Origin: Enterococcus saccharolyticus subsp. saccharolyticus
GTDB lineage: Bacteria; Bacillota; Bacilli; Lactobacillales; Enterococcaceae
Direction: 5' to 3'
DNA: 64,000 nt
NCBI RefSeq assembly: GCF_029023825.1
Contig: NZ_CP118957.1
Span: 247,001-311,000 of the forward strand
Under the pieces are notes generated by a model. The model saw only the letters and a list, made by a program, of their open reading frames with translations. It was not told where the DNA came from and searched no databases. The position numbers were made by a program, and so were the translations under genes. Positions 9,352 to 18,717 of the stretch are shown here, piece by piece; within the stretch, counting starts at the first letter, position 1; each line of letters begins with the position of its first letter.

Positions 9352-11436
9352 ATGGCAAGAGAATTTTCTTTAGAAAACACTCGTAATATTGGTATCATGG
9401 CCCACGTTGATGCTGGTAAAACAACGACAACTGAACGTATCTTGTATTACACTGGTCGTATCCATAAAATTGGTGAAACTCATGAAGGAGCTTCACAAAT
9501 GGACTGGATGGAACAAGAGCAAGAACGTGGAATTACGATTACTTCTGCTGCGACAACTGCGCAATGGAAAGGTAACCGTGTAAATATCATCGATACACCA
9601 GGACACGTGGACTTCACAATTGAAGTACAACGTTCTCTACGTGTACTTGACGGTGCTGTAACTGTATTGGACTCACAATCAGGTGTAGAACCACAAACAG
9701 AAACAGTTTGGCGTCAAGCGACTGATTACCGTGTACCACGTGTTGTATTCTGTAACAAAATGGATAAATTAGGTGCTGACTTCTTGTATTCAGTATCTAC
9801 ATTGCATGACCGCTTGCAAGCAAATGCACATCCAATCCAATTACCAATTGGTGCAGAAGACGACTTCACAGGAATTATTGACCTTGTGAAAATGAAAGCT
9901 GAAATCTATACAAATGACTTAGGTACAGAAATCGAAGAAACTGAGATTCCTGCTGAGTACGTTGAACAAGCTGAAGAATGGCGCGAAAAATTAATCGAAG
10001 CTGTAGCAGATACAGACGAAGATTTAATGATGAAATTCTTAGACGGTGAAGAAATCACTGAAGAAGAATTAAAAGCTGGTATTCGTAAAGCAACATTAAC
10101 GGTTGATTTCTTCCCAGTAATGTGTGGATCAGCCTTCAAAAATAAAGGTGTACAATTGATGTTGGATGCAGTTATTGACTACTTGCCAGCACCAACTGAT
10201 GTACCTGCAATCAACGGGATTAACCCTAAAACTGATGAAGAAACTGAACGCCCATCATCTGATGAGGCACCATTTGCTTCATTAGCATTTAAAGTTATGA
10301 CTGACCCATTCGTAGGTCGTTTGACATTCTTCCGTGTATACTCTGGCGTACTTAACTCTGGATCATACGTATTGAATGCATCAAAAGGCAAACGCGAACG
10401 TATCGGACGTATCCTACAAATGCATGCGAACACTCGTGAAGAAATTCAAACAGTTTATTCTGGAGATATCGCTGCAGCTGTTGGTTTGAAAGATACAACT
10501 ACAGGGGATACATTATGTGATGAAAAAGATCCAGTTATCTTAGAATCAATTGAATTTCCAGAACCAGTTATCGAAGTTGCTGTTGAGCCTAAATCAAAAG
10601 CTGACCAAGATAAAATGGGTGTTGCTTTACAAAAACTTGCTGAAGAAGATCCATCATTCCGCGTAACAACTAACGTTGAAACTGGTGAAACAGTTATCGC
10701 AGGTATGGGTGAACTTCACTTAGACGTCTTAGTTGACCGTATGCGTCGTGAATTCAAAGTTGATGCGAACGTTGGTGCGCCACAAGTATCATACCGCGAA
10801 ACATTCCGTGCAAGCACTCAAGCCGAAGGTAAATTTGTACGTCAATCAGGTGGTAAAGGTCAATACGGTCACGTATGGATCGAATTTACACCTAACGAAG
10901 AAGGAGCAGGTTTCGAGTTCGAAAACGCAATTGTCGGTGGTGTGGTTCCTCGTGAATACATCCCTGCAGTTGAAAAAGGTTTAGAAGAATCAATGGAAAA
11001 CGGTGTATTAGCTGGTTATCCATTAGTTGATATCAAAGCTAAACTTTATGATGGTTCTTACCATGATGTCGACTCAAATGAAACTGCCTTCCGTGTTGCT
11101 GCTTCTATGGCATTGCGTGCTGCTGCTAAAAAAGCACAACCTGCAATTCTAGAACCTATGATGAAAGTAACAATTACAGTTCCTGAAGAATATTTAGGTG
11201 ATGTAATGGGTCACGTTACTGCTCGTCGTGGACGTGTAGAAGGTATGGAAGCACATGGTAACTCACAAATCGTTAACGCAATGGTGCCGTTATCTGAAAT
11301 GTTTGGTTACGCAACAACTCTACGTTCTGCAACTCAAGGACGTGGAACATTCATGATGGTATTTGACCACTATGAAGATGTACCGAAATCAATTCAAGAA
11401 GAAATTATTAAGAAAAATGGCGGAAACGCTGGTTAA
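9352..11436 (+). CDS. fusA: Elongation factor G
   Basis: EF-G is the GTPase that drives translocation on the ribosome and, with RRF, recycling. The 694-residue protein has the G1 loop [15 protein letters not shown] near residue 20, switch and G3 DTPGHVDF, G4 NKMDKLGAD, then domains II-V with [16 protein letters not shown] and a C-terminal [15 protein letters not shown] use ATG 9352 ([14 protein letters not shown]), preceded by AGAGAGGAGAAC. A GTG at 9319 would add 11 atypical residues upstream of that site. It is the third gene of the str operon. Confidence 0.97.
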   Translation: MAREFSLENTRNIGIMAHVDAGKTTTTERILYYTGRIHKIGETHEGASQMDWMEQEQERGITITSAATTAQWKGNRVNIIDTPGHVDFTIEVQRSLRVLDGAVTVLDSQSGVEPQTETVWRQATDYRVPRVVFCNKMDKLGADFLYSVSTLHDRLQANAHPIQLPIGAEDDFTGIIDLVKMKAEIYTNDLGTEIEETEIPAEYVEQAEEWREKLIEAVADTDEDLMMKFLDGEEITEEELKAGIRKATLTVDFFPVMCGSAFKNKGVQLMLDAVIDYLPAPTDVPAINGINPKTDEETERPSSDEAPFASLAFKVMTDPFVGRLTFFRVYSGVLNSGSYVLNASKGKRERIGRILQMHANTREEIQTVYSGDIAAAVGLKDTTTGDTLCDEKDPVILESIEFPEPVIEVAVEPKSKADQDKMGVALQKLAEEDPSFRVTTNVETGETVIAGMGELHLDVLVDRMRREFKVDANVGAPQVSYRETFRASTQAEGKFVRQSGGKGQYGHVWIEFTPNEEGAGFEFENAIVGGVVPREYIPAVEKGLEESMENGVLAGYPLVDIKAKLYDGSYHDVDSNETAFRVAASMALRAAAKKAQPAILEPMMKVTITVPEEYLGDVMGHVTARRGRVEGMEAHGNSQIVNAMVPLSEMFGYATTLRSATQGRGTFMMVFDHYEDVPKSIQEEIIKKNGGNAG

Positions 11437-11509
11437 TCTTAATTGATTCTATGAAATTATCCAAATAACTATATTTTTTGGAGCATTTCGTGTACAATAT
11501 ATTACGATG

Positions 11510-11540
11510 ATATGGGCAAGGAATCTTTTAGATTCCTTAC
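11510..11540 (+). promoter_or_regulatory. Hairpin in the fusA-tuf gap
   Basis: AAGGAATC (11518-11525) pairs with GATTCCTT (11531-11538) around TTTTA, and flanking GG/CC can extend it. No T-run follows, so it is a leader or processing hairpin rather than a terminator. A TACAAT (11493-11498) just upstream could be a separate tuf -10 box, but no good -35 accompanies it. Confidence 0.4.
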
Positions 11541-11586
11541 CTATCAAATATAAAATAAAAACGCATTTTTAGGAGGAACATTTAAA

Positions 11587-12774
11587 ATGGCAAAAGAAAA
11601 ATTTGACCGTTCTAAAGCCCATGTAAACATTGGTACTATCGGACACGTTGACCATGGTAAAACTACATTAACAGCTGCAATTACAACTGTTTTAGCTAAA
11701 AAAGGTTGGGCACAAGCTTCTGCTTACGACCAAATCGATGGTGCTCCAGAAGAGCGCGAACGCGGAATCACTATCTCAACTGCTCACGTTGAATACGAAA
11801 CTGAAACTCGTCACTACGCTCACGTGGACTGCCCAGGACACGCGGACTATGTTAAAAACATGATCACTGGTGCTGCTCAAATGGACGGCGCGATCTTAGT
11901 AGTATCTGCTGCTGATGGTCCTATGCCTCAAACTCGTGAACACATCTTGTTATCTCGTAACGTAGGTGTTCCTTACATCGTTGTATTCTTAAACAAAATG
12001 GATATGGTTGATGACGAAGAATTATTAGAATTAGTAGAAATGGAAGTTCGTGACTTATTATCAGAATACGATTTCCCAGGCGATGACACTCCAGTTATTG
12101 CAGGTTCTGCTTTGAAAGCTTTAGAAGGCGATCCAGTTTACGAAGAAAAAATCTTCGAATTAATGGCTGCAGTTGACGAATATATCCCAACTCCAGAACG
12201 TGATACTGAAAAACCATTCATGATGCCAGTTGAGGATGTATTCTCAATCACTGGTCGTGGTACTGTTGCTACAGGTCGTGTTGAACGTGGACAAGTTCGC
12301 GTTGGTGACGTTGTAGAAATCGTTGGTATCGACGAAGAAACAGCTCAAACTACTGTAACAGGTGTTGAAATGTTCCGTAAATTATTAGACTACGCTGAAG
12401 CAGGCGATAACATCGGTGCTTTATTACGTGGGGTTGCTCGTGAAGACATCCAACGTGGACAAGTATTAGCTAAACCAGGAACAATCACTCCTCATACAAA
12501 ATTCGTAGCTGAAGTTTACGTTTTAACTAAAGAAGAAGGTGGACGTCATACTCCATTCTTCACTAACTACCGTCCTCAATTCTACTTCCGTACAACTGAC
12601 GTAACTGGTGTTGTAGAATTACGCGAAGGTACTGAAATGGTAATGCCTGGTGACAACGTAACTATCGACGTTGAATTAATCCACCCAATCGCTATCGAAG
12701 ACGGAACTCGTTTCTCTATTCGTGAAGGCGGACGTACTGTTGGTTCAGGCGTTGTTAGCGAAATCAAAGCTTAA
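11587..12774 (+). CDS. tuf: Elongation factor Tu
   Basis: EF-Tu delivers aminoacyl-tRNA to the ribosomal A site as a GTP complex. The 395-residue protein has [14 protein letters not shown] (G1), [12 protein letters not shown] (G3), NKMDMVDD (G4), GSALKAL (G5) and the beta-barrel domains II and III, including [18 protein letters not shown]. Codon use is strongly biased, as expected of a very highly expressed gene. AGGAGGAACATTTAAA precedes ATG 11587. It follows fusA by 150 nt and ends at a strong terminator. Confidence 0.98.
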   Translation: MAKEKFDRSKAHVNIGTIGHVDHGKTTLTAAITTVLAKKGWAQASAYDQIDGAPEERERGITISTAHVEYETETRHYAHVDCPGHADYVKNMITGAAQMDGAILVVSAADGPMPQTREHILLSRNVGVPYIVVFLNKMDMVDDEELLELVEMEVRDLLSEYDFPGDDTPVIAGSALKALEGDPVYEEKIFELMAAVDEYIPTPERDTEKPFMMPVEDVFSITGRGTVATGRVERGQVRVGDVVEIVGIDEETAQTTVTGVEMFRKLLDYAEAGDNIGALLRGVAREDIQRGQVLAKPGTITPHTKFVAEVYVLTKEEGGRHTPFFTNYRPQFYFRTTDVTGVVELREGTEMVMPGDNVTIDVELIHPIAIEDGTRFSIREGGRTVGSGVVSEIKA

Positions 12775-12792
12775 TTTGATAACTGCTTTCCA

Positions 12793-12830
12793 AACTCTCC
12801 AAACTATTTATAGTTTGGAGAGTTTTTTTG
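12793..12830 (+). terminator. tuf terminator
   Basis: A 14-bp perfect stem, AACTCTCCAAACTA (12793-12806) with TAGTTTGGAGAGTT (12811-12824), is followed by a T-run. Confidence 0.95.
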
Positions 12831-12834
12831 TATC

Positions 12835-12860
12835 TTATTTCCGTATCGATACGGAAATAA
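12835..12860. promoter_or_regulatory. 26-bp perfect palindrome, candidate operator of the PTS operon
   Basis: The sequence reads identically on both strands over 26 bp, with core TTTCCGTATCGATACGGAAA. It is not followed by a T-run. Its centre lies about 55 bp upstream of the start predicted from the -10 box at 12891, which suits an activator site for the LicR-like regulator encoded downstream. Confidence 0.55.
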
Positions 12861-12873
12861 CCTCTATTCTAAA

Positions 12874-12896
12874 ATGAAAGCGTTTTATGTTATGAT
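12874..12896 (+). promoter_or_regulatory. Candidate cre site overlapping the PTS promoter
   Basis: ATGAAAGCGTTTTAT (12874-12888) matches the CcpA-binding cre consensus except near its 3' end. It abuts a TATGAT -10 box (12891-12896), so CcpA bound here would block transcription. A second TATGAT lies at 12956-12961. Confidence 0.5.
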
Positions 12897-13021
12897 GCAA
12901 AAGTAGTCAGGGGTGTCTAAACACAACCATTAGTTAAATCATTTTTTATAAATGGTATGATATGTGAAGACGATGGCTGTATAAAAGTAAAAAATAAATG
13001 AACTTTTAGGAGGAAAAGAGT

Positions 13022-13336
13022 ATGAAAAAAGCGTTAATCATCTGTGCTGGAGGCATGTCTTCTTCAGTAATTGCTAAAAAAACAACAGAGTTTTTTGCAA
13101 GTAAGGGAAAAGAAATTGAATTAGATGCAACTTCGGCTTCACAAGGTGCAAGCACAATTTCGAAAGATGAATATGATTTATATTTAGTTAGCCCACAAAC
13201 CAAAATGTATTTTGATAATTTGAAAAAGGCTGCTGATAAAACAAATAAACCAATCGTAAATATTCCACCACAAGCGTATGTTCCAATTCCAATGGGGATT
13301 CAAAAACTAGCTACTGTGATTGAAGAAAATATTTAA
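13022..13336 (+). CDS. PTS cellobiose/lichenan-type IIB component
   Basis: This Lac-family EIIB passes phosphate from EIIA to the incoming sugar. The 104-residue protein has the phosphocysteine Cys8 in the loop IICAGGMSSSVIAKK and the usual C-terminal half ending MGIQKLATVIEENI. An AGGAGGAAAAGAGT site precedes ATG 13022. It is the first of five genes (IIB, regulator, IIA, unknown membrane protein, IIC) that form one operon. Cellobiose, chitobiose or other beta-glucosides are the likely substrates, but no glycosidase is encoded here. Confidence 0.9.
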   Translation: MKKALIICAGGMSSSVIAKKTTEFFASKGKEIELDATSASQGASTISKDEYDLYLVSPQTKMYFDNLKKAADKTNKPIVNIPPQAYVPIPMGIQKLATVIEENI

Positions 13337-13356
13337 TACTTAAAGGTTGAGAGAAA

Positions 13357-15360
13357 ATGTTGAATCAAAAAGAATTATCAATAATCAAATTACTTTTTGC
13401 CAATCGTCATAGTTACACAACAAGTCAGGAAGTTGCTTCCAATCTTTATATATCCGATCGAACAGCACGTAAATATTTGCATTTAGTCGGAGATATTTTA
13501 GAAAAAAATGGCGCTCATTTAGAGGCGAAACAAGGACAAGGGTATCGATTGTTGATAACTGAAGATCAACAATTTCAACAGTTTTATCAACAAGAAGCGC
13601 AAGATGTATCGTTGGTCCGAGATGTCACCACGATTCATGAGTCAGAAGACCGCCAATACTTCATCTTACATCGCTTGCTGTTTGAGCAAAATGAAGCACG
13701 AGTAGATGACTTAGCGAGTGAACTTTTTGTCTCTCGTTCAACGATTTCCAATGATATTGTAGAAATCAAAAAAATGCTAAAATCTTATAAACTTGAAGTC
13801 AAAAGTAAATCAGGTGTGGGTATTTATATTGTTGGCGACGAGCAAAACAAACGACATTTTGTTATGAGTTACTTTTTCATGAATCATCTGCACGATAATT
13901 TATATACATTTTCGATGTATGCCGATTTACTTAAAGGAATTAGTATTGAGGAAATCGTGATTATCGTGCTAGATGAATGTCGGGAATCACGGTTAAAACT
14001 GTCTGATTTTATTATTTATAATATTGTTTTGCATATCGGTTTAGCAATTAAACGTCTACAAACCGGTTTTCAAATTGAACAAAGTCATGTGACTATTTCA
14101 GAAAAATCCAAGGAATATCAAACGGCTCTCAATATTATTCAACGAATAAAAACGAGCATGGGGATTGAATTTCCTAAAGAAGAAGCAACGTACATTTCAA
14201 TGCATTTGCGCAATCGTTTATCGACAAGTAAAGTATTGAAAAAAACTGATTACAATGAATCTGAAATCAAGAACCAATTATTGATAACGCTAGCGAGCTT
14301 AGATAAAAAAACTGGTTTTCAGTTTGAACAAGACACGAGCTTAATTAATGGATTAATGATGCATTTTACACCATTGTTGTTGCGACTACAAAATGGTACG
14401 AGTATCAAAAATCCTTTATTAGATGAAATTAAGCAAAAATATTCCCAATTATTTGAGATGACGATTCAGTATTTTTCAGAAATGCCTGTTTTTGAAAAGT
14501 ATCAAGTCACCGAAGAAGAATGGGCGTATGTCACCATCCATTTAACCGCTGCGGTCGAACGCTTTTTCAATGATCAAAAAGCCCGTGTGTTAGTAATTTG
14601 TGCGACAGGACTGGGAAGTTCTCAAATGTTGAAGATTCGTTTGGAGCATGAATTCAGTTCAAAAATCGTTATTGATTCGGTCGTGGGTTATTATGAATTA
14701 TCCAATCAAAAACTAGATGATATTGACTTAATTATCTCATCGATTGCTTTACCGATGGATGGCTACAATATTCCCGTGATTCATGTGAGTGTTTTTCTTG
14801 GTGAAGGCGATATTCAACGAATTAATCATGAATTATCGAAACATAAAGGCATTCAACGTGTGAATAGTCAAACAATGTTATTAACAGGTGAGTCTAAAAA
14901 ACAGCAAATTGCTTTAGTCGATCAATATTTTGCACCTGAATTGTTTTTGTATCTTCCTGGTAAAAGCGTTAAAGAGCAAGTAATCAAAGAATTGGTTGCA
15001 CGAGTTGAAAAAATAGAAGGATCACCTTTAAGTGAACGTTTAATGAAACAATTGCAGTTACGGGATACGTATAGTTCAGTTGCTTTCTCTTCTTCTTTAG
15101 CAGTGCCGCATCCAATCGAACCAGTTACACAAAATGCTCATGTTGCTGTGGCAATCGCGCCAGAGGGGATTTTTTGGGATGATGAACATCCTGCAGTACA
15201 ATTGGTCTTTTTATCTTTACCAGATAAAGCAAGACAAGTTCAAATTGATAAAATTAATCAAATGTTTGTACCAATTTTAGAAGACAAAGAATTTGGGGAT
15301 TCTTTAGTTGCTAGTCAATCATTTGATGAATTTATGAAAAAATTTGTTAGTTATTTATAA
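13357..15360 (+). CDS. PRD-containing transcriptional activator, LicR/ManR type
   Basis: This 667-residue activator senses PTS phosphorylation. In order it has an N-terminal winged HTH (about 1-65, TSQEVASNLYISDRTARKYLHLV), a second Mga-type HTH (about 100-160, DLASELFVSRSTISNDIVEIKKML), two PRD domains, an EIIB-Gat-like domain near residue 410 (VLVICATGLGSSQ, cysteine kept), and a C-terminal EIIA-Fru-like domain with its histidine in VPHPIEP near 585. It lacks the RNA-binding CAT domain of true antiterminators, so it should bind DNA. It is 20 nt after the IIB gene and 13 nt before the IIA start, and probably controls its own operon through the upstream palindrome. Confidence 0.9.
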   Translation: MLNQKELSIIKLLFANRHSYTTSQEVASNLYISDRTARKYLHLVGDILEKNGAHLEAKQGQGYRLLITEDQQFQQFYQQEAQDVSLVRDVTTIHESEDRQYFILHRLLFEQNEARVDDLASELFVSRSTISNDIVEIKKMLKSYKLEVKSKSGVGIYIVGDEQNKRHFVMSYFFMNHLHDNLYTFSMYADLLKGISIEEIVIIVLDECRESRLKLSDFIIYNIVLHIGLAIKRLQTGFQIEQSHVTISEKSKEYQTALNIIQRIKTSMGIEFPKEEATYISMHLRNRLSTSKVLKKTDYNESEIKNQLLITLASLDKKTGFQFEQDTSLINGLMMHFTPLLLRLQNGTSIKNPLLDEIKQKYSQLFEMTIQYFSEMPVFEKYQVTEEEWAYVTIHLTAAVERFFNDQKARVLVICATGLGSSQMLKIRLEHEFSSKIVIDSVVGYYELSNQKLDDIDLIISSIALPMDGYNIPVIHVSVFLGEGDIQRINHELSKHKGIQRVNSQTMLLTGESKKQQIALVDQYFAPELFLYLPGKSVKEQVIKELVARVEKIEGSPLSERLMKQLQLRDTYSSVAFSSSLAVPHPIEPVTQNAHVAVAIAPEGIFWDDEHPAVQLVFLSLPDKARQVQIDKINQMFVPILEDKEFGDSLVASQSFDEFMKKFVSYL

Positions 15361-15373
15361 AAGGAGAAAGAAA

Positions 15374-15688
15374 ATGGAGTCGGAAAAAATACAGGAAATC
15401 GCTTTTGAGATTATTTTATACAGTGGTGATGCGCGTACTTTAGTTCATGAAGGTTTTCAAGCAATGCGTGCGGATAAATTTGAAGAAGCTGCAGAGAAAT
15501 TGGAAGCTGCCAATGAATCATTAGTGAAAGCCCACAAATCACAAACAGGCTTGTTACAAGCTTATGCAAATGGTGAGAAAGTCGTAATGGAAGTTATCAT
15601 GGTGCATGCACAAGATCATTTGATGACAACGATGACGTTACGCGAAGTGGCACTGGAAATGTTAGCTTTATATGAACGAGGACGTTAA
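15374..15688 (+). CDS. PTS cellobiose/lactose-type IIA component
   Basis: EIIA takes phosphate from HPr and hands it to EIIB. The 104-residue all-helical Lac-family protein has the phosphoryl histidine His78 in MVHAQDHLMTTMTLREV, with Asp81 nearby as metal ligand. AAAAGGAGAAAGAAA supports ATG 15374. The frame is open ten codons further into the regulator's 3' end, but that start has no site of its own. It pairs with the IIB and IIC of the same operon. Confidence 0.92.
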   Translation: MESEKIQEIAFEIILYSGDARTLVHEGFQAMRADKFEEAAEKLEAANESLVKAHKSQTGLLQAYANGEKVVMEVIMVHAQDHLMTTMTLREVALEMLALYERGR

Positions 15689-15725
15689 CCTCGTTGATAA
15701 ACTTGGGTCAGAAGGGTGAGAAATC

Positions 15726-16238
15726 ATGAAACAAAACACAAAACAACAGCGACAACAATTTAAAAAAGAAACTGCCGTCAAAAATTTCAGATATAATCGC
15801 TATTTATTCTTACGTTATATGTTAGCGGTGTTCTTTTTTGCGAATTTGTACTGGGCGCTAGGTCTTGTGTTGGGTGGCGAGATGACTGCTCTTTTACCGG
15901 GATTTTTGATTGTGTTTAGTCTGATGGCAGTCGCCGAACATGTGAAATTATATGGCGCAAAAGAATATGATTCAAGACAATTGCATTACAATCGTTTGTA
16001 TCATTATTGTCAACTAGGGGTTAATTTATTGATGATTTTGATTTCTTTAACAGGAGTAGGGTATTCATTCTTCTTTCCGTTTTTAGAGACAACGATGAAA
16101 GCACGCTTGATAATTTCTGGTTTTTTAGCTATTGGAAGTGTCATTTCTTTTGCCTGTATCAAACGGATGCAAGCAATTGACCAGCAGACAGATAAACATT
16201 ATCAATATATTCAGGAATTTGAAAAAGAAATGAAATAA
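15726..16238 (+). CDS. Uncharacterised four-helix membrane protein of the PTS operon
   Basis: I do not recognise a named family. The 170-residue protein has a basic, Gln/Lys-rich cytoplasmic N-terminus (1-25), then about four membrane segments near 28-48, 52-70, 95-117 and 123-144, and a charged C-terminal tail ending QYIQEFEKEMK. GAAGGGTGAGAAATC precedes ATG 15726. It sits between the IIA and IIC genes with a 14-nt gap to IIC, so it is surely co-expressed with the transporter. It could help assembly or stability of IIC; nothing in the sequence suggests catalysis. Confidence 0.8.
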   Translation: MKQNTKQQRQQFKKETAVKNFRYNRYLFLRYMLAVFFFANLYWALGLVLGGEMTALLPGFLIVFSLMAVAEHVKLYGAKEYDSRQLHYNRLYHYCQLGVNLLMILISLTGVGYSFFFPFLETTMKARLIISGFLAIGSVISFACIKRMQAIDQQTDKHYQYIQEFEKEMK

Positions 16239-16252
16239 GAGGAGTGTACACA

Positions 16253-17605
16253 ATGGAAGAACAAAGTAAATTATTTTCAATTTTGGAAAAAACTGTCATG
16301 GGACCTATGGGTAAAGTTGCGCAATACAAAATTGTACGTGCCATTATGGGTGCCGGGATGGCAACAATTCCATTTACGATTGTTGGATCAATGTTTTTAG
16401 TATTGAATGTATTGCCATTAACGTTTCCTGTATTAGAAGGATTCTTTAATGCAACATTCTTCAAGTTTAGTGATTTATACATGTTAGCAAACAGTACAAC
16501 AATGGGTATTTTAGCATTGTATTTCTGTATTGTATTAGGCTATGAGTATTCAAAAATTATTGCAGAAGAAGACGGGTTAGATTTATCACCAATGAATGGT
16601 GCGTTATTATCTATGTTCGCTTTCTTTATGGCAATTCCTCAATTAGTTTTTACTGAAGGAACAATGGTTCGTGTCAATGATGCCGAATCTGTAATTATTA
16701 ACGGTTGGGCAATCGGTGGTGACGGTCCGGCTCGTTTAGGAACAGTCGGTATCTTTACGGGAATTATTATGTCAGTTATTGCAGTTCAATTGTACCGTTT
16801 ATGTGTAGCGAAAAAATGGGTTATCAAAATGCCTGAAGAAGTGCCATTGGGTGTTGCTCGTGCCTTTACAGCATTAATTCCAGCATTCGTTGTAGCATTT
16901 GCTGTGATTATTATCAATGGTGCATTAGTAATGTTAGGTACAGATATTTTTGAATTAATTTCTATTCCATTTGGTTTCGTAACAAACTTAACAGACACTT
17001 GGTTGGGTCTAATGGTTATTTACTTCTTAGTGCATGCATTATGGTTAGTAGGTATCCACGGTGCGAACATTATCTTCTCATTCATTAACCCAATTGCTTT
17101 AACCAATCTGGCAGCAAATGTAACAGGTGCGAATTATGCGTTAGCGGGTGAATTTAACAATGCATATGTAACAATTGGTGGATCAGGTGCAACGTTAGGT
17201 TTCTGTCTATTCTTAGTATATATGGCAAAATCAAAACAATTATCTGTATTAGGTAAAGCATCTATCGTTCCAGCTTTGTTCAATATCAATGAACCATTGA
17301 TTTTCGGGGTACCAATTATTTATAACCCATTCTTAGCATTGCCATTCTTCTTAGCACCAATGGCATCTGCATCAATTGCCTTTTTCGCAATTAAATTAGA
17401 GTTCATTAAACCAATCATTGCGCAAATGCCTTGGCCATCACCAATCGGTATCGGTGCATTCATCGGAACTGGTGGCGACATTATGGCGGCTCTAGTAGCA
17501 GTTTTATGTGCAGTCGTTTCATTCTTAATTTGGTTCCCATTTGCTAAATCTTATGATGCACGTCTTGTGAAAGAAGAGCAAGAAGCTGGCGAAGAATTAG
17601 TATAA
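16253..17605 (+). CDS. PTS cellobiose-type IIC permease
   Basis: EIIC is the membrane channel that moves the sugar while EIIB phosphorylates it. The 450-residue protein has about ten hydrophobic segments and Lac-family IIC landmarks: LWLVGIHGANIIFSFINP, GGSGATLGFCLFL, and the substrate-loop region NINEPLIFGVPIIYNP. ATG 16253 follows AGAGGAGTGTACACA; an in-frame GTG at 16244 lies inside that site. It is the last gene of the operon. Confidence 0.92.
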   Translation: MEEQSKLFSILEKTVMGPMGKVAQYKIVRAIMGAGMATIPFTIVGSMFLVLNVLPLTFPVLEGFFNATFFKFSDLYMLANSTTMGILALYFCIVLGYEYSKIIAEEDGLDLSPMNGALLSMFAFFMAIPQLVFTEGTMVRVNDAESVIINGWAIGGDGPARLGTVGIFTGIIMSVIAVQLYRLCVAKKWVIKMPEEVPLGVARAFTALIPAFVVAFAVIIINGALVMLGTDIFELISIPFGFVTNLTDTWLGLMVIYFLVHALWLVGIHGANIIFSFINPIALTNLAANVTGANYALAGEFNNAYVTIGGSGATLGFCLFLVYMAKSKQLSVLGKASIVPALFNINEPLIFGVPIIYNPFLALPFFLAPMASASIAFFAIKLEFIKPIIAQMPWPSPIGIGAFIGTGGDIMAALVAVLCAVVSFLIWFPFAKSYDARLVKEEQEAGEELV

Positions 17606-17631
17606 TCATTCATCACTCAAATGAATGAACC

Positions 17632-17681
17632 AAACGACTAGGAATTCAATCATGAATTCTTAGTCGTTTTTATTTTTTTTG
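17632..17681 (+). terminator. PTS operon terminator
   Basis: AAACGACTAGGAATTCA (17632-17648) pairs with TGAATTCTTAGTCGTTT (17653-17669) with one wobble, then a long T-run. Confidence 0.92.
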
Positions 17682-17795
17682 TGAATGTCTGAAAAAGCTG
17701 ATCTATCAAGGTGCAACTAATAAGTGCGTGTGAAAAACTAACCTTTTTAGTAAGATTAAAAGCAAATAACTGCTTGTTTTAGGAGGAATGTACCA

Positions 17796-18692
17796 ATGAC
17801 ATTAGCACAAAATATTATTCGTTTTAGAAAAGAAAATGAGTTGTCGCAACAGCAACTTGCTGACCAATTAACTATTTCGAGACAGTCTGTTTCTAAATGG
17901 GAGAACGGCGAAAGTTTACCGGGAATTGACAATTTACTTTTATTGAGTGGGTTGTTGAATATTTCCTTGGATGAATTAATTACTGGAGAAGCGTATTTGA
18001 GTTTTCCGTTGCATTATGGTAAGCCGAAACGTGATAAGCCCATCGTTTTGTTAAGTGTTTTAGCTCTTATTGGTGTGGGCTTGTTTAGTTCTTTTATAAG
18101 TTATTTTGAAGGTGAGCAGATACCGATGCATGTGCTAGTGGGAATCGGTTTATTTACATTGTTTATGCTGTTGATTTTTTATGTGATGTTTGCCTACTGT
18201 ACGCCTTTTGATTTCAAACGTTATTACAGTTATTGGACATTGGAGAAAAAAGGCATTCGTTACCCTGTTTTTCGTTCTAAACCAATAGGGAAAATTGGTC
18301 CCTTTACGGAATTTATTTTGCCGTTTGTCGCGTGTTTTGGATTGCGTAAAACAGTCTTTGTTCCATATCAAGAGATTACTAAAATGAAGCTGTGTTTTAT
18401 CCCGTTTAAATACAATCCTACGAAAACAGCGATTAGTATGAATGGCTATACTCCACGCATGCACCAAACGATGCGTGAACCATTTTATTTAGAAGTAACG
18501 ACCCGAGTAGGTGAAGTCATTGAACTAGATCTGCGTGGATACTATCGTGTGACTTCAAATGAACGAAAAATGTTAGGTACGATGCTGTCTTTCTTAAAAA
18601 GAAAGCAGTTTGCTTTTATAGACGATCAACATATCTATGCAAAAGTTCGAAAACAAGAGAATATTATTGACTCTATGTATGAAAAAGCTTAG
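17796..18692 (+). CDS. XRE-family HTH protein with two membrane segments
   Basis: The 298-residue protein begins with a canonical Cro/C1 helix-turn-helix (residues 1-62, LSQQQLADQLTISRQSVSKWENGESLPGIDNLLLLS). Two hydrophobic helices follow (about 82-102 and 110-138). The remaining 150 residues are basic and unrecognised, and probably cytoplasmic. This suggests a membrane-tethered DNA-binding regulator whose C-terminal part senses or binds something. AGGAGGAATGTACCA supports ATG 17796. It is a single gene ending in a palindromic terminator that overlaps its stop codon. Its target is unknown; the flanking PTS operon or nitroreductase locus are candidates only by position. Confidence 0.82.
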   Translation: MTLAQNIIRFRKENELSQQQLADQLTISRQSVSKWENGESLPGIDNLLLLSGLLNISLDELITGEAYLSFPLHYGKPKRDKPIVLLSVLALIGVGLFSSFISYFEGEQIPMHVLVGIGLFTLFMLLIFYVMFAYCTPFDFKRYYSYWTLEKKGIRYPVFRSKPIGKIGPFTEFILPFVACFGLRKTVFVPYQEITKMKLCFIPFKYNPTKTAISMNGYTPRMHQTMREPFYLEVTTRVGEVIELDLRGYYRVTSNERKMLGTMLSFLKRKQFAFIDDQHIYAKVRKQENIIDSMYEKA

Positions 18693-18716
18693 GACATCGC
18701 GATGTCCTAAGCTTTT
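18683..18716. terminator. Bidirectional terminator, 34-bp perfect palindrome
   Basis: AAAAGCTTAGGACATCG and its exact complement meet with no loop bases left over. The element overlaps the XRE gene's stop codon and abuts the nitroreductase stop at 18718, serving both converging genes. Confidence 0.9.
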
Positions 18717-18717
18717 C

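Noticed and set aside
18683-18716. 34-bp palindrome as an operator
   Set aside because: It lies between two converging genes and overlaps stop codons, so a terminator explains it.
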